From Prevotella sp. (GTDB lineage Bacteria; Bacteroidota; Bacteroidia; Bacteroidales; Bacteroidaceae), in contig JAEEQH010000027.1 of the NCBI GenBank assembly GCA_016285245.1, positions 1-39,542 of the forward strand: a stretch of 39,542 nucleotides of DNA. The letters run 5' to 3'. The position numbers and the translations under genes are program-made. The notes beneath the pieces were generated by a model. That model was not told the origin of the DNA. It made no database searches and saw nothing but the letters and a program-made list of their open reading frames with translations. Numbering within the stretch: position 1 is the first letter of the stretch; every line of letters starts with the position of its first letter. Of this stretch, positions 24,447 through 31,747 are shown one piece after another.

Positions 24447-24734
24447 ATGAACAACAAAGTATTCATTGCCGAACTTGCACAGCGCCTGGGCTACAACGCT
24501 AAGGACGCCCAAAGGATGGTGTACAGCGTCATCGACGCGATGGCCGACACCTTCATCGAAGGCAACAGCGTAGGCGTGCAGAACTTCGGCAGCTTCGAGG
24601 TGAAGAAGAAGATGGAGCGTATCATGGTCAGCCCAACTACTGGCCAGCGTATGCTCGTACCCCCGAAACTGGTGCTGGGGTTCAAGATTAGCCCGAAGTG
24701 GAAGGAACAGCTAAGGAACGGAGGTGACGAATGA
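24447..24734 (+). CDS. HU/IHF-family DNA-binding protein
   Basis: The 95-residue protein has the HU fold pattern: N-terminal helices ([35 protein letters not shown]), [14 protein letters not shown], and a beta arm region ending [28 protein letters not shown]. The usual RNP tip is replaced by [10 protein letters not shown], close to HU-like PxxG/A variants. It would bind DNA as a dimer. It begins 13 nt after rimO and overlaps the next HU-like gene by an ATGA junction, so the two products are probably made together and could heterodimerise. Confidence 0.9.
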   Translation: MNNKVFIAELAQRLGYNAKDAQRMVYSVIDAMADTFIEGNSVGVQNFGSFEVKKKMERIMVSPTTGQRMLVPPKLVLGFKISPKWKEQLRNGGDE

Positions 24735-25984
24735 ACGAGAGAATATCCATACAGGAGATTGCCGCCATCCTCGTCGAGAAGCACAGCCTGCGCAAGAAGG
24801 AAGCCGAGACGTTCGTGCTCACGATGTTCGACCTGGTGAAGGAAGCCCTGACCACCGACCGCCTGGTGAAAATCAAGGGCCTTGGCACCTTCAAGGTCGT
24901 CGACATCGAAGCCCGTGAGAGCGTCAACGTGAACACCGGCGAGCGCGTGGTCATCGAGGGGCACGGGAAAATCACGTTTACCCCGGACACCACGATGAAG
25001 GAGCTCGTCAACAAGCCCTTCTCGCAGTTTGAGACCGTCGTGCTCAACGAGGGTGTCACCTTCGACGATATGCCCGAGAGTGCAGAAGGCGTGGAGAACG
25101 AAGAGACGGAAGCTGCCGTCGTAGAACCCGAGCCAGTCGTTGTGCCCGAGCCCGTTGTAGAACCCGAGCCCATCGTAGAACCTGATCCCGAGCCCGTAGT
25201 TGTGCCCCTGGTAGAAACTGTGGCCGAGGAACCCGAACCCGTCGTTGAGCCCGAACCTGAAGTAGAGCCCGAGCCTGAAGTAGAGCCCGAGCCTGAAGTA
25301 GAGCCCGAGCCTGAGCCTGAAGTAGAACCTGAGTCCGAGAAAGAACCCGAAGTAGAACCCGAAGAAGAACCCGAAGAGGAAGAATATATGAGTAAGAAAA
25401 TGACCTATATCTCGTTGGTGGTAGCCATCGTGGCCTGCATCCTCAGCTTTGCTGGCGGCTACTACTATCGCGGGACGATTGCCGCAGACGCCGTCGCACC
25501 CGAGGAACCGAAAGTTGAACAGGCCGTCATCGCGGACAGCGTAGACCAGGCCGCTAAGGACACCACCGCCACAGCCGTCAAGGACACCACGGTAACGCCC
25601 GCGGAGCCCGTCGCACAGGAGCCCGCGCAGCCCGCCGAGACGCAGGCGGAACCTGCGAAGCCCGCTGAGACGAAGGCTGAACCCAAGCAGGAGCCCGCGA
25701 AGCCTGCTGTGCCGAAGACGGAGCCCGCCGTGCAGTCGGACAAATATGATAAAATGGACGCGCGCGTGCGCACGGGAGCCTATCGTATCGTGGGTACCGA
25801 CCATCAGGAAAAAGTGCGTGCCGGCGAGACCGTCGCCAGGATTGCCCGCCGTACCCTCGGCCCCGACATGGAGTGCTACATCGAGGTGTACAACGGCCTC
25901 ACGGCAGCCTCACAGCTGAAGGAGGGACAGGTCATAAACATCCCCAAGCTGGAATTGAAGAAAAAGAAGAAGCAAAACAAATAA
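24731..25984 (+). CDS. HU domain - acidic linker - TM helix - LysM protein
   Basis: The 417-residue protein has an HU-like domain (1-95: [62 protein letters not shown]), an acidic Glu/Pro-repeat linker (about 131-218), one transmembrane helix (224-246) preceded by SKK, a Pro/Ala/Glu/Lys linker (250-345) and a C-terminal LysM-like domain (about 351-408: [16 protein letters not shown]...VYNGL...[12 protein letters not shown]). Positive-inside residues predict HU in the cytoplasm and LysM in the periplasm. It could tether DNA to the peptidoglycan. The function is inferred only from architecture. The start overlaps the preceding HU gene by 4 nt. Confidence 0.85.
   Translation: MNERISIQEIAAILVEKHSLRKKEAETFVLTMFDLVKEALTTDRLVKIKGLGTFKVVDIEARESVNVNTGERVVIEGHGKITFTPDTTMKELVNKPFSQFETVVLNEGVTFDDMPESAEGVENEETEAAVVEPEPVVVPEPVVEPEPIVEPDPEPVVVPLVETVAEEPEPVVEPEPEVEPEPEVEPEPEVEPEPEPEVEPESEKEPEVEPEEEPEEEEYMSKKMTYISLVVAIVACILSFAGGYYYRGTIAADAVAPEEPKVEQAVIADSVDQAAKDTTATAVKDTTVTPAEPVAQEPAQPAETQAEPAKPAETKAEPKQEPAKPAVPKTEPAVQSDKYDKMDARVRTGAYRIVGTDHQEKVRAGETVARIARRTLGPDMECYIEVYNGLTAASQLKEGQVINIPKLELKKKKKQNK
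25256..25333 (+). repeat. 18-nt tandem repeat in the acidic linker
   Basis: Three identical copies of CCTGAAGTAGAGCCCGAG (25256-25309) are followed by a 6-nt partial and a fourth variant copy (25316-25333), encoding PEVEPE repeats. Length variation between strains would change the cytoplasmic linker length of the HU-LysM protein. Confidence 0.9.
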
Positions 25985-26005
25985 ACAAAACACATAAAAA
26001 TAGCT

Positions 26006-27001
26006 ATGGCAGAATCAGTAGATATCCGTGAACTGAATATACGGATTGAACAGCAAAGTGCATTTGTGACAAATCTGGTGACCGGCATGGACCGCGTCAT
26101 CGTCGGACAGAAACATCTGGTTGACTCCCTGCTCATCGGACTGTTGAGCGACGGTAACATCCTGCTCGAAGGCGTACCCGGACTGGCCAAGACGCTGGCC
26201 ATCAAGACGCTGGCACAGCTTATCGATGCCAAGTACAGCCGCATACAGTTCACACCCGACCTGTTGCCGGCCGACGTCACGGGAACCATGATCTATTCGC
26301 AGAAAGACGAGCGATTCCAGGTGAAGCAGGGTCCTGTCTTCGCCAACTTCGTCCTGGCCGACGAGATCAACCGTGCCCCCGCGAAGGTGCAGAGCGCCCT
26401 GCTCGAGGCCATGCAGGAAAAGCAGGTGACCATCGGCAGCGAGACCTTCGACCTGCCCAGCCCCTTCCTGGTGATGGCTACTCAGAACCCCATTGAGCAG
26501 GAGGGCACGTACCCGCTGCCCGAGGCACAGATGGACCGTTTCATGCTGAAGGTCGTCATCGACTATCCCACGCTCGACGAGGAGAAGCGCATCATCCGCG
26601 AGAACATCGCAGGCGCCCTGCCTGAGGTCCGTCCCGTCACCACCGGCGAGGAGATTCTCAAGGCCCGTGCCGTCGTCCGCGAGGTGTACATCGACGAGAA
26701 GATTGAGCAGTACATCGCCGACATCGTCTTCGCCACCCGCTATCCTGACCGCTACGGCCTGAAGGAGCTCAAGGACATGATACAGTTCGGTGGTTCGCCA
26801 CGTGCCAGCATTAACCTGGCCAAGGCTGCCCGTGCCTTCGCCTTCATCAAGCGCCGCGGCTACGTGGTGCCCGAGGATGTGCGTGCCGTGGCCCACGACG
26901 TGCTGCGCCACCGCATCGGCTTGACCTACGAGGCTGAGGCCAGCAACATCACCAGCGAGGAGATTGTCTCTAAGATTATTAATAAGGTGGAGGTGCCCTA
27001 A
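26006..27001 (+). CDS. MoxR-family AAA+ ATPase
   Basis: The 331-residue protein has Walker A GVPGLAKT, Walker B LADEINRAPAKVQSALLEAMQEKQV, sensor region MATQNPIEQEGTYPLPEAQMDRF and a C-terminal lid with FGGSPRASINLAKAARA. MoxR ATPases act as chaperones for VWA-domain partners; the DUF58 and Bat VWA genes follow directly. It begins 21 nt after the HU-LysM gene. Confidence 0.95.
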   Translation: MAESVDIRELNIRIEQQSAFVTNLVTGMDRVIVGQKHLVDSLLIGLLSDGNILLEGVPGLAKTLAIKTLAQLIDAKYSRIQFTPDLLPADVTGTMIYSQKDERFQVKQGPVFANFVLADEINRAPAKVQSALLEAMQEKQVTIGSETFDLPSPFLVMATQNPIEQEGTYPLPEAQMDRFMLKVVIDYPTLDEEKRIIRENIAGALPEVRPVTTGEEILKARAVVREVYIDEKIEQYIADIVFATRYPDRYGLKELKDMIQFGGSPRASINLAKAARAFAFIKRRGYVVPEDVRAVAHDVLRHRIGLTYEAEASNITSEEIVSKIINKVEVP

Positions 27002-27010
27002 ATTACTGTG

Positions 27011-27880
27011 ATGGAAACATCGGAGATACTTAAGAAGGTACGCAAGATAGAGATCAAGACCCGCGGGCTGAGCTCACAGATCTTCGCCGGACAGTACCAT
27101 TCTGCCTTCAAGGGTAGGGGAATGGCGTTCAGCGAGGTGCGCGAGTACCAGTATGGCGACGACGTGCGCGACATCGACTGGAACGTCACGGCACGCTTTC
27201 ACCGTCCCTACGTCAAGGTCTTTGAGGAGGAGCGCGAGTTGACCGTCATGCTTCTGGTCGACGTCAGCGGCTCGCTGGACTTCGGCACGCAGGTGCAGAT
27301 GAAGCGCGACCTCGTGACCGAGATTGCCGCCACCATCGCCTTCTCGGCCATCCAGAACAACGACAAGATCGGCGTGGTGTTCTTCAGCGACAAGATCGAG
27401 AAGTACATTCCGCCGAAGAAGGGCCGCAAGCACATCCTCTACATTATCCGTGAGATGCTCGACTTCAAGGCCGACTCCAAGCGCACGGACGTCCGCCAGG
27501 CCATCGAGTTCCTGTCGAGTGTCCAGAAGCGCCGTACCACCGCTTTCATCCTTAGCGACTTCTACGTGCGCAACGACTTCCAGCAGTCGCTGCAGATTGC
27601 CAACCGCAAGCACGACGTCGTCGCCATCCAGGTCTACGACCCCCGTGCCCGCGAGTTGCCCGACGTCGGACTGATGAAGGTGGTCGATGCCGAGACGGGA
27701 CATGAGCAGTATGTCGATACCAGTTCGAAGAGCCTCCGTCAGGCCTATACCCGCTACTGGACGACGCGTCAGCATGATCTGGAGGAATCATTCTCGAAGA
27801 GCAATGTCGACTGCGTAAGCATCGCTACCAACGACGACTACGTGAAGTCGCTGCTCGGACTATTCAAACAACGCAGATGA
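27011..27880 (+). CDS. DUF58 (VWA-like) protein of the Bat operon
   Basis: The 289-residue protein starts METSEILKKVRKIEIKTRGL and has the DUF58 core GRGMAFSEVREYQYGDDVRDIDWN followed by a VWA-type MIDAS LLVDVSGSLDFG. It is soluble and is paired with MoxR in most Bacteroidetes Bat operons. A GTG one codon upstream is an alternative start. Only 9 nt separate it from moxR. Confidence 0.92.
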   Translation: METSEILKKVRKIEIKTRGLSSQIFAGQYHSAFKGRGMAFSEVREYQYGDDVRDIDWNVTARFHRPYVKVFEEERELTVMLLVDVSGSLDFGTQVQMKRDLVTEIAATIAFSAIQNNDKIGVVFFSDKIEKYIPPKKGRKHILYIIREMLDFKADSKRTDVRQAIEFLSSVQKRRTTAFILSDFYVRNDFQQSLQIANRKHDVVAIQVYDPRARELPDVGLMKVVDAETGHEQYVDTSSKSLRQAYTRYWTTRQHDLEESFSKSNVDCVSIATNDDYVKSLLGLFKQRR

Positions 27881-27884
27881 CAGC

Positions 27885-28955
27885 ATGAAGAAGTTTTACG
27901 TAATTATATTACTGGCAGTAAGTCTGTTACCGGCGGCAGCGCAAGTATCCGTTGAAGCCGAAATAGACTCTATCCAGATTTTCATCGGACAGCAGGCACA
28001 CGTCACCCTGCGGGCCACGATGCCCGAAGGGGCGACGGCGGAGTTTCCCGTCTTCAAGGCCAGCGAGCTGGTGACCCCCGGCATCGAGGTGCTCAGCAGC
28101 AAGGAGGAGGGTGTCAAGGGCAAGGACAACGGCATCGTGGAGCGCACGGTGGTCTACACCCTCACGTCGTTCGACGACACACTCTACTACCTCCCGCCGT
28201 TCAACGTCAAGGTCGACGGAAAGGTCTATAAGAGCAAGTCGCTGGCGCTGAAGGTGCTGCCCGTTGAGGTCGACACGATGCACGTCGAGAAGTTCTTCGG
28301 AGCCAAGGACGTGCAGGACAACCCGTTCCTCTGGAGCGAGTGGCGCCCGCTGGTGTGGATGTTCGTCATCATGCTCCTGCTGGCGGCCATCGGCACCTAT
28401 CTCTATGTCCGGCTACGTTCCGGCAAGCCCATCATCACCGCCATCAAGGTTGTGAAGCGTCTGCTGCCTCACCAGAAGGCCATGAAGGAGATAGAGCAGA
28501 TCAAGGCCGACAGAATGGTCACCTCCGAGAACCAGAAGGAGTACTACACGAAGCTTACCGAGACGCTGCGTAAGTACATCGAGGAGCGCTACGGCTTCTC
28601 GGCAATGGAGATGACCAGCGCCGAGATCATCGAGCGACTGACGCGTGAGAGCGACCAGACGATGCTCGACGAGCTGCGACAGCTCTTCTCGACCGCCGAC
28701 CTCGTGAAGTTTGCAAAATACTCCACACTCATCAACGAGAACGATGCCAACCTCGTCAGCGCCATCGACTTCATCAACCGCACGAAGCTCGAGAACCTGC
28801 CGCAGGAGGAGACCGTCAAGCCACAGCTCTCCGCCGAGGACGAGCGCAACCTGAAGACCCGAAAGGTGCTGAAGACCGTCATCGCCGTCATCGCCGTCGC
28901 CTGTGTCGCTCTGCTTGGATACATCATCTACGGCGTCTGTCAACTTTTAATTTAG
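27885..28955 (+). CDS. Secreted membrane protein of the Bat operon
   Basis: The 356-residue protein has a signal peptide (MKKFYVIILLAVSLLPAAAQ), a periplasmic BatD-like Ig-type region (about 21-150), a TM helix near residues 157-178 (WRPLVWMFVIMLLLAAIGTYLYV), a cytoplasmic helical domain resembling DUF4381 (TLRKYIEERYGFSAMEMTSAEII) and a second TM at the C-terminus (VLKTVIAVIAVACVALLGYIIYG). In this position other Bacteroidales have similar unnamed genes. It probably interacts with the neighbouring VWA proteins. Spacings of 4-5 nt on both sides. Confidence 0.82.
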   Translation: MKKFYVIILLAVSLLPAAAQVSVEAEIDSIQIFIGQQAHVTLRATMPEGATAEFPVFKASELVTPGIEVLSSKEEGVKGKDNGIVERTVVYTLTSFDDTLYYLPPFNVKVDGKVYKSKSLALKVLPVEVDTMHVEKFFGAKDVQDNPFLWSEWRPLVWMFVIMLLLAAIGTYLYVRLRSGKPIITAIKVVKRLLPHQKAMKEIEQIKADRMVTSENQKEYYTKLTETLRKYIEERYGFSAMEMTSAEIIERLTRESDQTMLDELRQLFSTADLVKFAKYSTLINENDANLVSAIDFINRTKLENLPQEETVKPQLSAEDERNLKTRKVLKTVIAVIAVACVALLGYIIYGVCQLLI

Positions 28956-28959
28956 GAAC

Positions 28960-29958
28960 ATGGAATTAGCCAATAAAGAATACCTGTTGCTGCTCCTGCT
29001 GATGATACCCTACATCGTGTGGTATCTGAAGTATAGGAAGAAGAGCGAGCCCACCATGCGGATGGGCGACACCTTCGCCTTCCGGGGGGCACCCAAGAGC
29101 TGGCGCATCAGACTGATGCCCTTGCAGCTCCTGCTGCGACTGCTGGCGTTCACGATGATCGTCATCGTCCTCGCCCGTCCGCAGACAAGCAACTCCTGGA
29201 AGCACCGTACCGTTGAGGGTATCGACATCATGCTCGCGATGGACGTCTCGACGTCGATGCTCGCCGAAGACCTCAAACCCAACCGTATCGAGGCTGCCAA
29301 GCAGGTCGCCGCAGAGTTTATCAGCGGACGTCCCGACGACAACATCGGACTAAGTATCTTTGCCGGAGAGGCCTTTACGCAATGCCCGATGACCACCGAC
29401 CACGCCTCGCTGCTCAGTCTGCTGCAGAACGTTCGTACCGACATCGCCGCCCGCGGACTCATCGAGGACGGAACGGCCATCGGCATGGGACTGGCCAACG
29501 CCGTCAGCCGCCTGAAGGACTCCAAGGCCAAAAGCCGCGTCGTCATCCTTCTGACCGACGGTTCGAACAACCGCGGCGACATCTCGCCAATGACCGCCGC
29601 CGAGATTGCCAAGAGCCTTGGCATTCGTGTCTATACCATTGGCGTCGGCACCAACAAGGTGGCGCCATACCCCATGCCCGTGGCCGGTGGCGTCCAGTAC
29701 GTCAACATCCCCGTCGAGATCGACAACGAGACGTTGCGTAAGATTGCCCAGGCTACCGACGGCGACTTCTACCGCGCTACCAACACCAAGGAGCTCCATC
29801 AGATCTATCAGGAGATTGACCAGCTGGAGAAGACGAAGCTCAACGTCAAGAAGTTCAGCAAGAAGTACGAGGCATACCAGCCCTTCGCCCTCGTGGCGGT
29901 GCTGGCCCTGCTGCTCGAGCTCTTGCTGCGTATAACCGTATTTAGGAGGATACCATAA
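28960..29958 (+). CDS. batA: BatA, VWA-domain membrane protein
   Basis: The 332-residue protein has N-terminal TM helices (about 5-22 and 54-71), a VWA domain with a complete MIDAS (DVSTSM about 94-99, threonine in IEDGTAIGMG, LLTDGSNNRG) and a C-terminal TM (about 305-325). Bat proteins were named for Bacteroides aerotolerance. The VWA faces the periplasm by topology. Position between the DUF4381-like gene and batB supports batA. Confidence 0.9.
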   Translation: MELANKEYLLLLLLMIPYIVWYLKYRKKSEPTMRMGDTFAFRGAPKSWRIRLMPLQLLLRLLAFTMIVIVLARPQTSNSWKHRTVEGIDIMLAMDVSTSMLAEDLKPNRIEAAKQVAAEFISGRPDDNIGLSIFAGEAFTQCPMTTDHASLLSLLQNVRTDIAARGLIEDGTAIGMGLANAVSRLKDSKAKSRVVILLTDGSNNRGDISPMTAAEIAKSLGIRVYTIGVGTNKVAPYPMPVAGGVQYVNIPVEIDNETLRKIAQATDGDFYRATNTKELHQIYQEIDQLEKTKLNVKKFSKKYEAYQPFALVAVLALLLELLLRITVFRRIP

Positions 29959-29962
29959 CAAT

Positions 29963-31654
29963 ATGTTCAGATTCGAAGACCCACAATACCTCTATCTGCT
30001 ACTGCTGATACCACTATTGGCCCTGATATACTTCGCCGGCTACCGTCGACGCCGTAAGCGTCTGCGCCAGTTTGGCGACCCGCAGCTGCTCAAGCAACTC
30101 ATGCCCGACGTCTCACGATGGCGTCCCGGCGTCAAGTTCTGGCTGCTACAGGCGGCCCTGGCGTTGCTCATCATCATGCTGGCACGTCCCCAGATGGGCA
30201 CGAAGATCAGTCACGAGAAGCGTACAGGCATAGAGACCATCATCGCGATGGACATCTCCAACTCCATGCGTGCCGAGGACGTTGCTCCCAGCCGTCTGGA
30301 CCGTTCCAAGATGATTGTCGAGAACCTCGTCGACAAGTTCTCCAACGATAAGATAGGCCTCATCGTCTTTGCCGGCGATGCCTTCGTGCAGCTGCCTATC
30401 ACCAGCGACTACGTGTCGGCGAAGATGTTCCTGTCGAACATCGACCCGTCGATGATGACCACCCAGGGCACCGATATCGCCAGGGCCATCGACATGGCGA
30501 CCCATAGCTTCACGCAGGATCAGGAGGTGGGCAGGGCTATTATCATCATTACCGACGGCGAGGACCACGAGGGTGGCGCCCTCGAGGCCGCGAAGGCTGC
30601 CCGTGCCGCCGGTATGCGTGTCTATGTCCTTGGCGTAGGCTCCACCCAGGGTGCTCCCATTCCCATCCCCGGCACCGGCGACTATATGCTCGACAATACG
30701 GGCAATACCGTGATGTCGGCCCTCAACGAGCCGATGTGCCGTGAGGTGGCTCAGGCCGGCGGCGGCACCTTCATCCACGTCGAGAACAATAGCCGTGCTC
30801 AGGACCTGCTCGACGCCGAGCTCGACAAACTGTCGAAGAAGGAGATTGACAGTACCGTCTATAGCGACTTTGACGAGCAGTTCAGGGCCTTCGGCATCCT
30901 GGCGTTGCTGCTCCTCATCTTGGAGGTCTGCATCCTCGAGAGCAAGAACCCGCTGCTCAAGCGCGTGTCGCTCTTCGGCAATAAGAAGCGTGCTGTGGCT
31001 TTGCTCCTCGTGTTGGTGGCGATGAGTGCTGCGGCACAGACCGACCGCCAGTACCTGCGTCACGGCAACAAGCAATACCGTGCCGGCGACTTCGACAATG
31101 CCGAGGTGAGCTATCGCAAGGCCCTTGAGAAGAACGACCGTAACGCTCAGGCTCACTACAACCTCGGTAACGCCCTGCTGGCGCAGCATAAGGACTCGGC
31201 AGCCGTCAAGGAGTTTGAGACTGCCAGCAAGATGGAGACTGACCCTCTGCGCAAGTCGCAGGCCTTCCATAACATCGGCGTCATCTGCCAGCAGCACCAG
31301 ATGTTCAGCGAGGCTATCGAGGCCTACAAGCAGTCGCTCCGTCTGAACCCCTCCGACGACGAGACACGCTACAACCTCCAGCTCTGCAAACACCAGCTGA
31401 AGAATCAGCAGCAGGACAAGAAAGACCAGCAGCAGAAGCAGGACCAGAAACAGGACCAAAAGCAAGACCAGCAGAAGCAGGAGCAACAGAAACAAGACCA
31501 GCAGCAACAGCAGCAACAACAGCAGCCGCAGATGAGCAAGGAGAACGCCGAGCAGCTGCTCAACGCCGCCATGCAGCAGGAGAAGCAGACGCAGGACCGC
31601 ATGAAGAAGAACCAGCAGCAGCCCCGTCGCCGTCAGCTGCAGAAGAACTGGTGA
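29963..31654 (+). CDS. BatB-BatC fusion: VWA membrane protein with C-terminal TPR and Gln-rich tail
   Basis: The 563-residue protein has BatB in its first half: TM helices at 8-26 and 57-75, MIDAS DISNSM (97-102), TQGTD (167-171), TDGED (197-201), TM at 308-326. It then continues without stop into a second hydrophobic segment (343-359, KKRAVALLLVLVAMSAAAQ), which looks like the former signal peptide of a separate BatC, then TPR repeats (about 363-475) and a Gln/Lys/Asp-rich low-complexity tract (481-523). In relatives BatB and BatC are usually separate genes of about 340 and 230 residues. The fused segment would anchor the TPR outside the membrane. Confidence 0.88.
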   Translation: MFRFEDPQYLYLLLLIPLLALIYFAGYRRRRKRLRQFGDPQLLKQLMPDVSRWRPGVKFWLLQAALALLIIMLARPQMGTKISHEKRTGIETIIAMDISNSMRAEDVAPSRLDRSKMIVENLVDKFSNDKIGLIVFAGDAFVQLPITSDYVSAKMFLSNIDPSMMTTQGTDIARAIDMATHSFTQDQEVGRAIIIITDGEDHEGGALEAAKAARAAGMRVYVLGVGSTQGAPIPIPGTGDYMLDNTGNTVMSALNEPMCREVAQAGGGTFIHVENNSRAQDLLDAELDKLSKKEIDSTVYSDFDEQFRAFGILALLLLILEVCILESKNPLLKRVSLFGNKKRAVALLLVLVAMSAAAQTDRQYLRHGNKQYRAGDFDNAEVSYRKALEKNDRNAQAHYNLGNALLAQHKDSAAVKEFETASKMETDPLRKSQAFHNIGVICQQHQMFSEAIEAYKQSLRLNPSDDETRYNLQLCKHQLKNQQQDKKDQQQKQDQKQDQKQDQQKQEQQKQDQQQQQQQQQPQMSKENAEQLLNAAMQQEKQTQDRMKKNQQQPRRRQLQKNW

Positions 31655-31747
31655 TGCGGCGCTTTGCGCCTAATTGATAATGGATAATTGAAAATTGATA
31701 ATGGGGGCTTTGCCCTAAATGAAAATTGGGAAATGATAAATGATAAT
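31655..31747. repeat. Spacer of two hairpin-plus-AT repeat units
   Basis: GGCGCTTTGCGCC with following AATTGATAATGGATAATTGA, then GGGGCTTTGCCC followed by AAATGAAAATTGGGAAATGA-type sequence: two units each with a small GC hairpin and AT-rich TGATAAT copies. It separates batB-batC from batD-batE and is the longest gap in this gene run. No promoter box is recognised. Confidence 0.7.

Noticed and set aside
25256..25333. Regular tandem repeats that might suggest a CRISPR-like array
   Set aside because: 18-nt units are directly adjacent without spacers and encode an acidic protein repeat; no cas genes are present.
24491..25804. Minus-strand frame of 437 codons rich in Gly, Leu and Phe
   Set aside because: It is the antisense of the HU-LysM gene; its apparent glycine/phenylalanine repeats are produced by the EPEV-coding tandem repeat.
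30146..31519. Long minus-strand frame (457 codons) opposite batB-batC
   Set aside because: Leu/Val-rich translation with no family features, fully antisense to a convincing VWA-TPR gene; typical mirror frame of GC-rich DNA.
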